The position numbers and the translations under genes were made by a program. This document shows, in pieces, positions 17,932 to 26,422 of a stretch of DNA of 64,000 nt. Source of the stretch: Pleurocapsa sp. PCC 7327 (GTDB taxonomy: Bacteria > Cyanobacteriota > Cyanobacteriia > Cyanobacteriales > Microcystaceae). The stretch lies in the NCBI RefSeq assembly GCF_000317025.1, contig NC_019689.1, positions 695,501-759,500 of the forward strand, written 5' to 3'. How positions within the stretch are numbered: the first letter of the stretch is position 1; every line of letters begins with the position of its first letter. The notes beneath the pieces are model-generated. The model saw only the letters and a program-made list of their open reading frames with translations. It had not been told where the DNA came from and did no database searches.

Positions 17932-19114
17932 TTTGCATAAAGCAAGCGATCGCAGTCAGGGGCAACCCAAAACGCAAATGTTCTTTGAAAGAGAGATGAT
18001 AGCCCATAGAAGCTGCTGCCTCTGACACAATGAGGTTAGCAACCGAACCAAACAAGGTCAAATTTCCCGCTAAAGTCGATCCAGCCGACAGCAATAACCA
18101 GGAGGAAAGATCGTTTTTTTCGATTATTGGTGCCAGTACTAAGACAGCAGGCACATTAGAGATTAAATTCGATAGCATCGCCGTCACTCCCAGCAGTTTT
18201 GCAGGCGTATTGGCTAGCGGAGTCACTAACTCTAACCAGCCCAGAGTTTGGGTGGCATGGGTGAGAATAAACAAACCAGAAAACATTACCAGCAAGTTCC
18301 AGTCTACTTGTCGAAGCACTTTTTCAGGTTTTACTCGACGGGTGATTAACAATAAGGCTGCTGCTGTCAGTGCTGCTTTTCCCATGGGAACGCCTGCGGT
18401 AAAGGCGATTAATAATCCGAGGGTAATGACTAGCGTTTTTTTGAGTAAAGGTCTCAAGAGTCGGAAGCGAAGCTGAGGCAGATATAGAGAAGGTTGGCGC
18501 GATCGCACTTCGGGATATAGCAGGCATAATAAACCGATTTGTAAGGCTAAACTGAAAATAGCAATGGGAGCTAAGGCAAGGGAAAATTCTAGGTAGCCAA
18601 TCGGAGCAAAAGAACCAATGAGAATATTTTGAGGGTTGCCGCTCAAAGTCGCAACCGAGCCAGAATTAGTTGCTCCGGCGAGTGCGAGTAAATAAGGGAT
18701 AGGATTGAATTATAGCGCTTGCGCAAGCTTCAAAATTAGGGGAGTCAATAGAAGAGCGATCGTATCGTTGAGAAAAAATGCCGACAGCACTCCAGTTCCA
18801 AAGGTCAAAACGCAAAGTAAGCCAAAAGGACTCGATGTCAGACGAATCAAAGAAAGCAGGGTTAATTGAAAGAAGCCAGCATAGGAAAGGTTGGCATTGA
18901 CTACCATCATGCTGAGAAGGAAAACGATAGTATTGGAGTCGATCGCTTCCCACGCTTGCGGTAGCGAAATAACGCCCAGAGCAACTAGAAAAGCTGCCCC
19001 AACTAGAGCAATAGTAGCTCGATTCATCCGCAGTCCCGGCAGTCGTCCCAACGCCAAACCCAGGTAGGCGAAAGCCAAGACGGCGTCTTTCGCGATTTGC
19101 CAAATAATTTCCAA
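17921..19114 (-). pseudogene. SLC13/ArsB-type anion permease interrupted by one in-frame stop
   Basis: One continuous reading frame of about 398 codons encodes a multi-helix ion-transporter-superfamily protein, but a single TAA (18710-18712) splits it after LLTPLILKLAQAL. Directly after the stop the same frame continues NPIPYLLALAGATNSGSVAT and then SGNPQNILIGSF, both diagnostic of this family, so there is no frameshift, only a nonsense codon. A CAA to TAA change would explain it. The product would have moved an anion or acted as a Na+/H+ exchanger; the substrate is unknown. The N-terminal half uses a TTG start (19114). Either a recent null allele, a sequencing error or suppressed stop. Confidence 0.8.
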
Positions 19115-19707
19115 ATTGCGATCGCCTTACTAGCTAATTCCTAAAATCCTTCTGTCGATCATAAAAAAATCAATTTTACTGACAATTATTGAGCAGCTAA
19201 TCCCTTTAAGCTTAAAATGCGTTATTTTTTCTTCCGGAAAAATACTGTGAATTTGTCTTGTTTTCTCAACTCTCACTCGGAAATTTATCTATCTATAGAG
19301 AAAACGAAAAGAATATGACTGACAGACGCTTTAAACTAAAATAGTAAAAACAGAGATTTACTGAATAATCTCGCCAAAAGCTCGGCTTAATAAGCCAAGC
19401 TCGGCAATTAACTCATCGTGGCTTAATGGGATTGATTATTGCTAGGATAATCGAGGCAATCAGACAGGCAAAAAACATTGTCAGGAGGCGATGCTCCTGT
19501 CAAACAGTTCGTCGCAGAACCTAAAATAAAGCCTTACTTAGCAGAAGAATTTAGAATTGTGGATTTTAGATTAAATTTTCGGAGATTGTGACCGTTTCCT
19601 TCTAAAAATTAATTTATACGAAGTTTATCTTTCCTTTTGAGAGGTCAGTCCAACCTCTAATTAAAAATTTATTAAAGGCGTAAACAATTGGCGTTTAGGG
19701 AACTTTC
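19115..19707. other. long intergenic region upstream of sucrose synthase
   Basis: 593 bases without a convincing gene. It probably holds the sucrose synthase promoter and a long leader. Two structures stand out: the palindrome GGCTTAATAAGCC near 19385 flanked by two copies of AGCTCGGC, and a hairpin CAGGAG/CTCCTG with a 6-base loop at 19482-19499. Their closeness suggests structured RNA or an operator region, but no known riboswitch or small RNA is recognised. Confidence 0.4.
19482..19499. repeat. hairpin upstream of sucrose synthase
   Basis: CAGGAG-GCGATG-CTCCTG: six-base perfect stem, six-base loop, about 210 bases before the susA start. No T-run follows on either strand, so it is not an intrinsic terminator. 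It could be part of a structured leader. Confidence 0.3.
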
Positions 19708-22128
19708 ATGTCCAACTTAATCGAGACGATACTCAACTCAGATGAAAAAATTGAATTATGGCAGTTTCTGGAGGAATTACGAAAGTCAGAAAAGCGATAT
19801 TTATTGCGTAATGACATTCAAAATGCCTTTGAAAACTACTGTAAACTCCATGAAAAATCGGATGGCTTTTATCATACCTCTCTGGTGAGTAAATTAGTTT
19901 ATTATACTCAGGAAATTATTTTAGAAGAAGAAAGTCTTTGTTTAGTCTATCGACCGAAAATTGCCAGACATGAATTTTACCGAATCTATGACGGCTTGAC
20001 CATCGAACCCCTAACGATTCAGCAATTATTAGACATACGCGATCGCTTTGTCAATCATTATCATCCCGAAGAAGGAGACGTATTTGAAATCGATTTCGGA
20101 CCTTTCTACGATTATTCTCCCATCGTTCGCGATCCGAAAAATATTGGCAGAGGCGTACAGTTTCTCAACCGCTTTCTCTCCAGCCAACTCTTTCAAAATC
20201 CCCAGCAAGGATTAGACGCACTATTTCGCTTTCTCAGCCTCCATAGCTATAACGGTCATACCTTATTAATTAACGGACGAATTAAAAACTCACAACAACT
20301 CTCCGAACAAGTCAAAGATGCCATATCATTTGTCAGCGAACTGCCAGAAAATCAACCCTATGAGGAATTTCGCTTTGAATTACAGTCGATGGGATTTGAA
20401 CCAGGATGGGGAAATACGGCAGGTCGCGTCAAGGAAACTTTAGAAATTCTCGATCGACTGATAGATTTACCCGACCCCGAAGTCATGGAAGCTTTCCTCT
20501 CCCGCATCCCCATGATCTTCCGCATTGTTTTAGTCTCCGTTCACGGTTGGTTCGGACAGGAGGGGGTTTTAGGTCGTCCCGATACGGGGGGTCAGGTCGT
20601 CTACGTTTTAGACCAAGCGAGAAGTTTAGAACAACGGCTTCAAGAAGATATTACGCTTGCTGGGTTGGATAGTTTAGAAGTTCAGCCACAAGTCATGATT
20701 CTCAGCCGTTTAATTCCTAATAGCGACGGAACGCGGTGTAACGAACGTCTGGAGAAAGTTCACGGCACTGAGAATGCTTGGATTTTGCGCGTACCTTTTC
20801 GAGATTTTAATCCTAATGTCACGCAAAACTGGATCTCTCGCTTTGAAATTTGGCCCTATTTAGAAACGTTTGCTATTGATGCGCAAAAAGAACTTTATGC
20901 CGAACTTAGAGGCAAACCCGATCTCATTATCGGCAACTATTCCGATGGCAATTTAGTTGCCTTTCTACTAGCACGTCGCTTAAATGTTACCCAATTTAAT
21001 GTCGCTCATGCTCTAGAAAAATCTAAATACTTGTTCAGCAACCTGTACTGGCAAGATTTGGAAAATACCTATCATTTTTCTCTCCAGTTTACTGCCGATC
21101 TCATTGCTATGAATGCTGCTAATTGCATTATCAGCAGTACCTATCAAGAGATAGTCGGCAGACCGGATAGCGTAGGACAATACGAATCCTATGAAACTTT
21201 TACCATGCCAGACCTGTTTCATGTAGTCAAAGGAATCGAACTTTTTTCGCCTAAGTTTAATGTGGTTCCGCCAGGGGTGAATGAAAACGTTTATTTTCCC
21301 TATACTCGTACTGAAGATCGAGTTCCAAGCAAGAGCGAACAATTAGAAGATTTACTTTTTACGCGCGAAGAGCCCACTCAGGTTTTTGGTAAATTAGACG
21401 ATCCAAATAAGCGTCCTATTTTCTCGATGGCACGTCTCGATCGCATCAAAAATTTGACGGGATTAGCAGAAGCTTTCGGTCTTTCTGAAGAATTACAAGA
21501 GCATTGTAATTTAATTTTAGTGGCGGGAAAATTATCAGTTTCTGAATCGACAGATAGCGAAGAACGAGAAGAAATTGAAAAGCTTTATCGCCTTATCGAC
21601 CAGTATAATTTGTATGGAAAAATTCGTTGGTTGGGCGTTCGCTTGCCAAAAAGTGATTCAGGAGAAATTTATCGAGTTATCGCTGACCGCCAAGGAATTT
21701 TCGTCCAACCTGCCCTATTTGAAGCATTCGGTTTGACGATTTTAGAAGCAATGATTTCTGGATTGCCAACCTTTGCCACTCAATTTGGAGGTCCTTTGGA
21801 GATCATTCAAGATAAGGTTAATGGGTTTTATATCAATCCAACGAACTTAGAAGAAACTGCCAAGAAAATTCTTGAATTTGTTTGCAAATGCGAAGGAAAT
21901 TCTAACTATTGGTTAGAAATTTCTAACCGAGCGATTGCCAGGGTTTATAGCACTTATACCTGGAAAATTCACACGACAAAACTGCTTTCTTTGGCACGAA
22001 TTTACGGCTTTTGGAACTTCACTTCCAAGGAAAACCGAGAGGATATGTTGCGCTATATCGAAGCGTTATTTTACCTGATTTATAAACCGCGAGCCAAGCA
22101 AGTTTTAGAGTTGCACATGCAGCGATAA
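19708..22128 (+). CDS. susA: sucrose synthase
   Basis: 806 residues, the full length of plant and cyanobacterial sucrose synthases. The N-terminal regulatory region (about 1-250) is followed by a GT-B fold GT4 domain starting at IVLVSVHGWFGQEGVLGRPDTGGQ. The donor-site motif PALFEAFGLTILEAM with the two catalytic-site glutamates and FGGPLEII is intact. It reversibly converts sucrose and UDP (or ADP) into fructose and NDP-glucose, mainly in the cleavage direction, linking sucrose to glycogen and polysaccharide synthesis. It is monocistronic, with a long leader upstream and 72 bases before the next gene. Sucrose-phosphate synthase is distinguished by lacking this N-terminal extension. Confidence 0.96.
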   Translation: MSNLIETILNSDEKIELWQFLEELRKSEKRYLLRNDIQNAFENYCKLHEKSDGFYHTSLVSKLVYYTQEIILEEESLCLVYRPKIARHEFYRIYDGLTIEPLTIQQLLDIRDRFVNHYHPEEGDVFEIDFGPFYDYSPIVRDPKNIGRGVQFLNRFLSSQLFQNPQQGLDALFRFLSLHSYNGHTLLINGRIKNSQQLSEQVKDAISFVSELPENQPYEEFRFELQSMGFEPGWGNTAGRVKETLEILDRLIDLPDPEVMEAFLSRIPMIFRIVLVSVHGWFGQEGVLGRPDTGGQVVYVLDQARSLEQRLQEDITLAGLDSLEVQPQVMILSRLIPNSDGTRCNERLEKVHGTENAWILRVPFRDFNPNVTQNWISRFEIWPYLETFAIDAQKELYAELRGKPDLIIGNYSDGNLVAFLLARRLNVTQFNVAHALEKSKYLFSNLYWQDLENTYHFSLQFTADLIAMNAANCIISSTYQEIVGRPDSVGQYESYETFTMPDLFHVVKGIELFSPKFNVVPPGVNENVYFPYTRTEDRVPSKSEQLEDLLFTREEPTQVFGKLDDPNKRPIFSMARLDRIKNLTGLAEAFGLSEELQEHCNLILVAGKLSVSESTDSEEREEIEKLYRLIDQYNLYGKIRWLGVRLPKSDSGEIYRVIADRQGIFVQPALFEAFGLTILEAMISGLPTFATQFGGPLEIIQDKVNGFYINPTNLEETAKKILEFVCKCEGNSNYWLEISNRAIARVYSTYTWKIHTTKLLSLARIYGFWNFTSKENREDMLRYIEALFYLIYKPRAKQVLELHMQR

Positions 22129-22200
22129 GAGCCTAATTTAGATTAGGATAATTCTGGGAGAAAATCGTACTGGCTACCAACCTAGTTCAATAGCGTTTCT

Positions 22201-23130
22201 GTGACCATTAATTTACAAGTAGAAAATTATGGCGATCGCTTGGATAGTTATTTGTCCCAACGATTGCCCGAACTCTCTCGTTCGCGCCTGCAAAAGTTGA
22301 TCGAACAGGGAAACGTCCAGTTAAACGGTCAAATCTGTACCGCCAAAAAAACTGCGGTACGAGAGGGCGATCGCCTACAGATTACCATCCCGCCAACTCA
22401 ACCGCTAGACCTGCAACCCGAAGAAATTCCTCTCGATATCCTCTACGAAGACGACTATCTAATTATCATTAACAAGCCTGCCGATCTAGTAGTGCATCCG
22501 GCACCCGGTCACGAAAACGGAACTCTCGTCAACGCGCTATTATCTCACTGTCCAAACTTAGCCGGAATTGGCGGCGTTAGCCGTCCGGGAATCGTCCACC
22601 GACTCGATAAAGATACCACGGGAGCGCTCGTTATTGCGAAAACCGAATTTGCTCACCAAAACCTGCAAGCGCAACTCAAAGCGAAAACTGCCAGAAGAGA
22701 ATATTTGGGGATTGTCTACGGGGTTCCTAAAACGGAGAGTGGAATCATTAACCTTCCCATCGGCCGCCATCGGGTCGATCGCAAGAAAATGGCAGTCGTT
22801 CCCGTTGAAAAAGGAGGAAGAGAAGCGATTACCCACTGGCAAATTTTAGAAAGACTCGGCAACTATACGTTAATGCAGTTTCGCCTAGAAACGGGCCGAA
22901 CCCATCAAATTCGCGTTCATAGTTCTCAGATGGGTCATCCCATCGTCGGCGATCCGCTATACAGTTCCGGTCGTTTTGGGGGAATCAATCTATCCGGTCA
23001 AGTCCTTCATGCCTGGAAGCTTACCTTAAATCATCCCATGTCCGGAGAAACCATTGAAGCGATCGCGCCTCTGCCCGCAACCTTTATCAAGCTTTTAGAA
23101 ATTTTGCGCAAGCGACAGGGAACTTTTTAA
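22201..23130 (+). CDS. rluD: RluD/RluC-family 23S rRNA pseudouridine synthase
   Basis: 309 residues, GTG start. An S4 RNA-binding domain (about 10-70; LSRSRLQKLIEQGNVQLNG) precedes the RluA-type catalytic domain with the active-site Asp in GIVHRLDKDTTG and the C-terminal motif ETGRTHQIRVH. S4 plus RluA architecture is that of RluD, which makes pseudouridines in helix 69 of 23S rRNA, although RluC has the same layout. It lies 72 bases after susA, on the same strand, with a small CCTAAT/ATTAGG hairpin between them; functional linkage to sucrose is not expected. Confidence 0.93.
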   Translation: MTINLQVENYGDRLDSYLSQRLPELSRSRLQKLIEQGNVQLNGQICTAKKTAVREGDRLQITIPPTQPLDLQPEEIPLDILYEDDYLIIINKPADLVVHPAPGHENGTLVNALLSHCPNLAGIGGVSRPGIVHRLDKDTTGALVIAKTEFAHQNLQAQLKAKTARREYLGIVYGVPKTESGIINLPIGRHRVDRKKMAVVPVEKGGREAITHWQILERLGNYTLMQFRLETGRTHQIRVHSSQMGHPIVGDPLYSSGRFGGINLSGQVLHAWKLTLNHPMSGETIEAIAPLPATFIKLLEILRKRQGTF

Positions 23131-23405
23131 GGAAAGAATTCGGAATTCAGAAGTCGGAAGTCGAAGTTAATAACTAAAAAAGGGGAACAGAAAATTCTCG
23201 CTCGCGTCTACATGAACTGGTTTACCAGTTCTCTGTTTTGGCGTTGCACGCAGCAAACAAGCTTTTAGAAATTGGCGAATTGTCCTTTGCTGCAGGTCTA
23301 CTCGTAAGGTAAAATTTTTCTCGGTCTGTACAGCATCTCCAAACAGAAGTAGCATCTTACTCCCCTGCAACTGGTCAAAAAAATGATAGGAGAGGAATAG
23401 CGCTA

Positions 23406-24692
23406 GTGTCTCGCCGATTAAGTCAAAATAATATCTCTAGGCTGACGAGAAGATCGTCTCCTCGGACTCCATCGACTCAACCATCTACTTCTCCTAGTTC
23501 GAGTCACGCAAGAGTCCCCAGAAAAACTCTCTCGTCGCGTTCTCAACCCGATCGCCCAGATAAAAAAACTACTGTAGTTGTTTCTGGGAAGCGTAGAAAC
23601 GGTGAAAAAAGCTCTCGCATTCGTCAAAGAAGGCAATTTTCAAATCCTTTCGCTACATTGCTGCTGTATACGCTCCGTTTATCGATTATGGGCATTGGCA
23701 TCAGCGCGATCGCGGGGACGGTCTTAACCGTCATCAGACCGACTCAATTTCCCGGAGCTAATTTTCACGAAAGAGGAGGCTTTGCCGTTGCACGTAGGAG
23801 TATGTCTGACAATTCTCAAGGGATTTTTACTCAAGCGTCTGCCTCTTCTTTATCTCTGACGCGAGAATTATTGCCTTTGAAAGCTAAACTAGAGGCTTTA
23901 GCTGCAAAATATCCAAAGTTACAACCAGGGGTATTTTTTGTAGATTTGGATAGTGGGAATTATGTGAATGTACGGGGAGAGCAGGGATTTTCTGCGGCTA
24001 GTACCATTAAAATTCCCATTCTGATTGCTTTCTTCCAAGATGTAGATGCAGGCAAAGCGCGCCTGGATGAAATGCTGACCATGAAGAAAGAATTGATCGG
24101 TGGCGGTTCCGGCGATCTGCAATACCAGCAACCCGGAAAACAATTCTCCGCCCTAGAGACAGCCAGAAAAATGATTGTTATTAGCGACAATACCGCTACA
24201 AATATGATAATCGAGCGTTTGGGAGGAATAAAAGCGCTCAATCAGCGCTTTCAAGACTGGGGTCTAACCTCGACAGCCATTCACAACTCGCTTCCCGATT
24301 TAGAAGGGACAAATACAACCAGTCCGAGAGATTTGGCGCATTTGCTGGCGATGGTGAATCGCGGAGAATTGGTATCGCTGAAGTCGCGCGATCGCCTTCT
24401 TGGTATTATGCAAGAAACTCAAAATAGAAATCTGCTGCCTCAAGGCTTAGAAAAAGATGCTACGATTGCCCACAAAACGGGCGATATTGGTTCGGTGTTG
24501 GGCGATGCGGGAATCGTAGATATGCCCAGCGGGAAGCGTTACATCGCTTCTATTTTAGTAAAGCGCCCTCACAACGATGGGAATGCCAAAAAGCTCATTC
24601 AAGGCATTTCTCGGACAGCTTATCAACATTTTAAATGGTATAAGGCTCGCCCTGCTGCCAAACAGGAAGCGAAAAATCGCTCGAATACGTAA
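23406..24692 (+). CDS. class A beta-lactamase-like serine hydrolase, membrane anchored
   Basis: 428 residues with a GTG start. A basic, Ser/Arg-rich cytoplasmic tail (about 1-80) leads to one membrane segment (LLLYTLRLSIMGIGISAIAG, about 80-105). The periplasmic catalytic domain then shows the penicilloyl serine transferase motifs in order: STIK (SxxK), SDN (VISDNTATN) and KTG (AHKTGDIG). LEGTNTTSP occupies the omega-loop position. It may hydrolyse beta-lactams, or act on peptidoglycan like other cyanobacterial homologues; the long charged cytoplasmic tail is unlike secreted beta-lactamases and argues for an anchored housekeeping role. Upstream are short GGAAGTC-type repeats (near 23150). Confidence 0.87.
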   Translation: MSRRLSQNNISRLTRRSSPRTPSTQPSTSPSSSHARVPRKTLSSRSQPDRPDKKTTVVVSGKRRNGEKSSRIRQRRQFSNPFATLLLYTLRLSIMGIGISAIAGTVLTVIRPTQFPGANFHERGGFAVARRSMSDNSQGIFTQASASSLSLTRELLPLKAKLEALAAKYPKLQPGVFFVDLDSGNYVNVRGEQGFSAASTIKIPILIAFFQDVDAGKARLDEMLTMKKELIGGGSGDLQYQQPGKQFSALETARKMIVISDNTATNMIIERLGGIKALNQRFQDWGLTSTAIHNSLPDLEGTNTTSPRDLAHLLAMVNRGELVSLKSRDRLLGIMQETQNRNLLPQGLEKDATIAHKTGDIGSVLGDAGIVDMPSGKRYIASILVKRPHNDGNAKKLIQGISRTAYQHFKWYKARPAAKQEAKNRSNT

Positions 24693-24797
24693 AATACCCA
24701 AATAGATCCGCAAAACTGCGGAGCGACAACAGTGCCACGGCTCGACTAATTACGCGATCGCCGCGATGATAGTTAATCGATCGGCTTGTTAATCTCT

Positions 24798-25046
24798 ATG
24801 GCAGAGTTGAGGTTAACAGCTATGGAACTAGGATTCGCTCAAGAGAACAAACCAAGCATCTGCGATCGCAAAAAAGTTGTCGCGCGTCTTTCAGCACTTG
24901 GAATATTAACTGGACTTGCCATGGGATATTGGACGTTTGAGACGACAACCTCAACTAATCAACTGACCGATGCATGTTTTGCGTCTTATGGCAAGCAGGT
25001 AGGCGTTATTTCTTTTCATGCAATGAAAGCTTGCCTACTTCGTTAA
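24798..25046 (+). CDS. small hypothetical protein with one membrane segment
   Basis: About 82 residues from ATG 24798 (a TTG four codons upstream and an ATG at 24822 are alternatives). A hydrophobic segment (VARLSALGILTGLAMGYWTF) lies in the middle and two Cys follow near the C-terminus. I do not recognise it. It is short, in a gene-poor stretch, and includes a HIP1-encoded CDRKK segment, so it could be spurious. Confidence 0.35.
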   Translation: MAELRLTAMELGFAQENKPSICDRKKVVARLSALGILTGLAMGYWTFETTTSTNQLTDACFASYGKQVGVISFHAMKACLLR

Positions 25047-25058
25047 CGCGATCGCAAG

Positions 25059-25739
25059 TTAATTTCCGGCTGGTTGCTGAGTGCTAAGAATCGTTGCGAG
25101 ACTCTTGTCTGGCAATGGAGGACGAAGACATAAATAAACTAATGCTCCCAATAAAGGAACGAGCGAAACTATCCAGAAAATTAGCAAATTTCCAATCTCT
25201 CTTCGGGCTAGATCGTCGTTTAATAGAGATGGAAATAATAAACAAAGAAAACAAAAATCCAAACTCATTACATGAATAAATCGACTGGTTTGCCACTGTC
25301 GAATAAAATCTTCCCAATTTCCTTGCGAAAATCCAAAGACAAGTAAAATAACTGTCCCTATGGTCAGTATTATTCCTGTAAAACGAGAGTCTAAAATTTT
25401 AATTAACCAGTCTTTTTGTCCCGAAAATTCTGGATTTGAGTTGCGGAGTGCTAAATAGGGCAAAATGGCAAAAGCACCAACACCAAAAGATCCCAGAACA
25501 AACGGAAATGCTTTAATTTTTTGTCCTCGTCCGTCGATAAAAAGTAGGCAGGCATAAATTAGAGGCAAGATTCCCATCAAGTTAAAAAGTGCAATAATTA
25601 GAGGATTAATTCCTTCCCACGCTCCCGTCGAGAGTTTGATAATCAGTTCAAAAGTATCCGGTTGGTTGGGGGGTGCAAGGAGAAATGCATAACCAATCAA
25701 CCCAACCCATAGTCCCCAAAAGCTAATTTTTGCAAACAT
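25059..25739 (-). CDS. conserved polytopic membrane protein of unknown function
   Basis: 226 residues with about six predicted membrane helices (WGLWVGLIGYAFLL; IIALFNLMGILPLIYACLLF; FVLGSFGVGAFAILPYLAL; GIILTIGTVILLVFGF; FIHVMSLDFCFLCLLF; LLIFWIVSLVPLLGALVYL). Motifs such as GAWEGINPLIIALFNLMG look strongly conserved and recall a family shared by cyanobacteria and plastids, but I cannot name it or its function. It has no soluble domain and no signal peptide beyond the first helix. It is monocistronic, 91 bases from the next minus-strand gene. Confidence 0.8.
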   Translation of the reverse strand: MFAKISFWGLWVGLIGYAFLLAPPNQPDTFELIIKLSTGAWEGINPLIIALFNLMGILPLIYACLLFIDGRGQKIKAFPFVLGSFGVGAFAILPYLALRNSNPEFSGQKDWLIKILDSRFTGIILTIGTVILLVFGFSQGNWEDFIRQWQTSRFIHVMSLDFCFLCLLFPSLLNDDLARREIGNLLIFWIVSLVPLLGALVYLCLRPPLPDKSLATILSTQQPAGN

Positions 25740-25830
25740 TGCTTGACAATTAATATAAGGTTTTCATCTTTTTTATAGATTTATCTGCCAATAGTCCTTG
25801 AAAAGCCTAAAAGAAAAACTAGCAACTCAA

Positions 25831-26109
25831 CTATTCCTCAGAACCGGATACATCAATTTCTGCTTTTGTGGCGGCAAATCTCTCTCGCCAAGTTCCATGT
25901 TTTTTGAGGTAATTAGCAATCGATTGTTCATCAAAAACTTGTCTTGCTAAAGCCAAATATTCTTGCTTTTCTTCATTATTTAACCATTGATTACCATTAG
26001 CAGAGCGATGGGGATCTCCTCCAGATTCTAGGTATCGCTGTCGTGCTATTTTTGCTAGTTCTCCTATTCGTAAGGATTGTTGTTGTTTGATAGGATTAAT
26101 CTCCGTCAT
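25831..26109 (-). CDS. hypothetical protein, 92 residues (second gene of a pair)
   Basis: A charged, mostly helical protein with a central RYLESGGDPHRSANGNQWLNN segment and KHGTWRERFAATK near the C-terminus. No Cys, signal or membrane helix. I do not recognise the family. Its start overlaps the end of the upstream 87-residue gene by 14 bases, so the two are translationally coupled. Small overlapping pairs can be toxin-antitoxin modules, but no toxin or antitoxin motif is visible; function is open. Confidence 0.6.
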   Translation of the reverse strand: MTEINPIKQQQSLRIGELAKIARQRYLESGGDPHRSANGNQWLNNEEKQEYLALARQVFDEQSIANYLKKHGTWRERFAATKAEIDVSGSEE

Positions 26110-26359
26110 AATTTTGAACCCACTCGATTGGATAAATTTCGCCCGTTTGTGTAATCACTGCTCTAGGTAAAGTCGTGCTTGACGTTTCAATATACCAGTT
26201 TCCTGTATCTGGATCGTATAGCTGATAAATAAGAAAACCCAAAGTTTCTAAGGCATTTATAATTAAATATGTTCGTTGCTTGGTCCCACAAGTTTTTAGT
26301 TTAGTTTTCAGGTCTAAATTGATTTGACATGGCTTAATTGCACTGAGTTCTGGTAGCAT
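26096..26359 (-). CDS. hypothetical protein, 87 residues (first gene of a pair)
   Basis: A small alpha/beta protein: the first part contains CQINLDLKTKLKTC, the second a strand-rich LYDPDTGNWYIETSSTTLPR stretch, ending YPIEWVQNYDGD. A good ribosome binding site (AGGAGAA) sits 5-8 bases before the ATG at 26359. It overlaps the downstream 92-residue gene by 14 bases. uvrC, the next gene upstream on this strand, ends 63 bases to the right and is read in the same direction, so these two may lie at the end of the uvrC transcript. Confidence 0.62.
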   Translation of the reverse strand: MLPELSAIKPCQINLDLKTKLKTCGTKQRTYLIINALETLGFLIYQLYDPDTGNWYIETSSTTLPRAVITQTGEIYPIEWVQNYDGD

Positions 26360-26422
26360 TGTTTCTCCTTAATAATTTATCGTCAATTTAAAGAGTAAAT
26401 GAACAAAAATGTATTGTTTTTT

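Noticed and set aside
25831-26359. Toxin-antitoxin module
   Set aside because: Overlapping small genes fit the layout, but neither sequence shows a known toxin or antitoxin motif.
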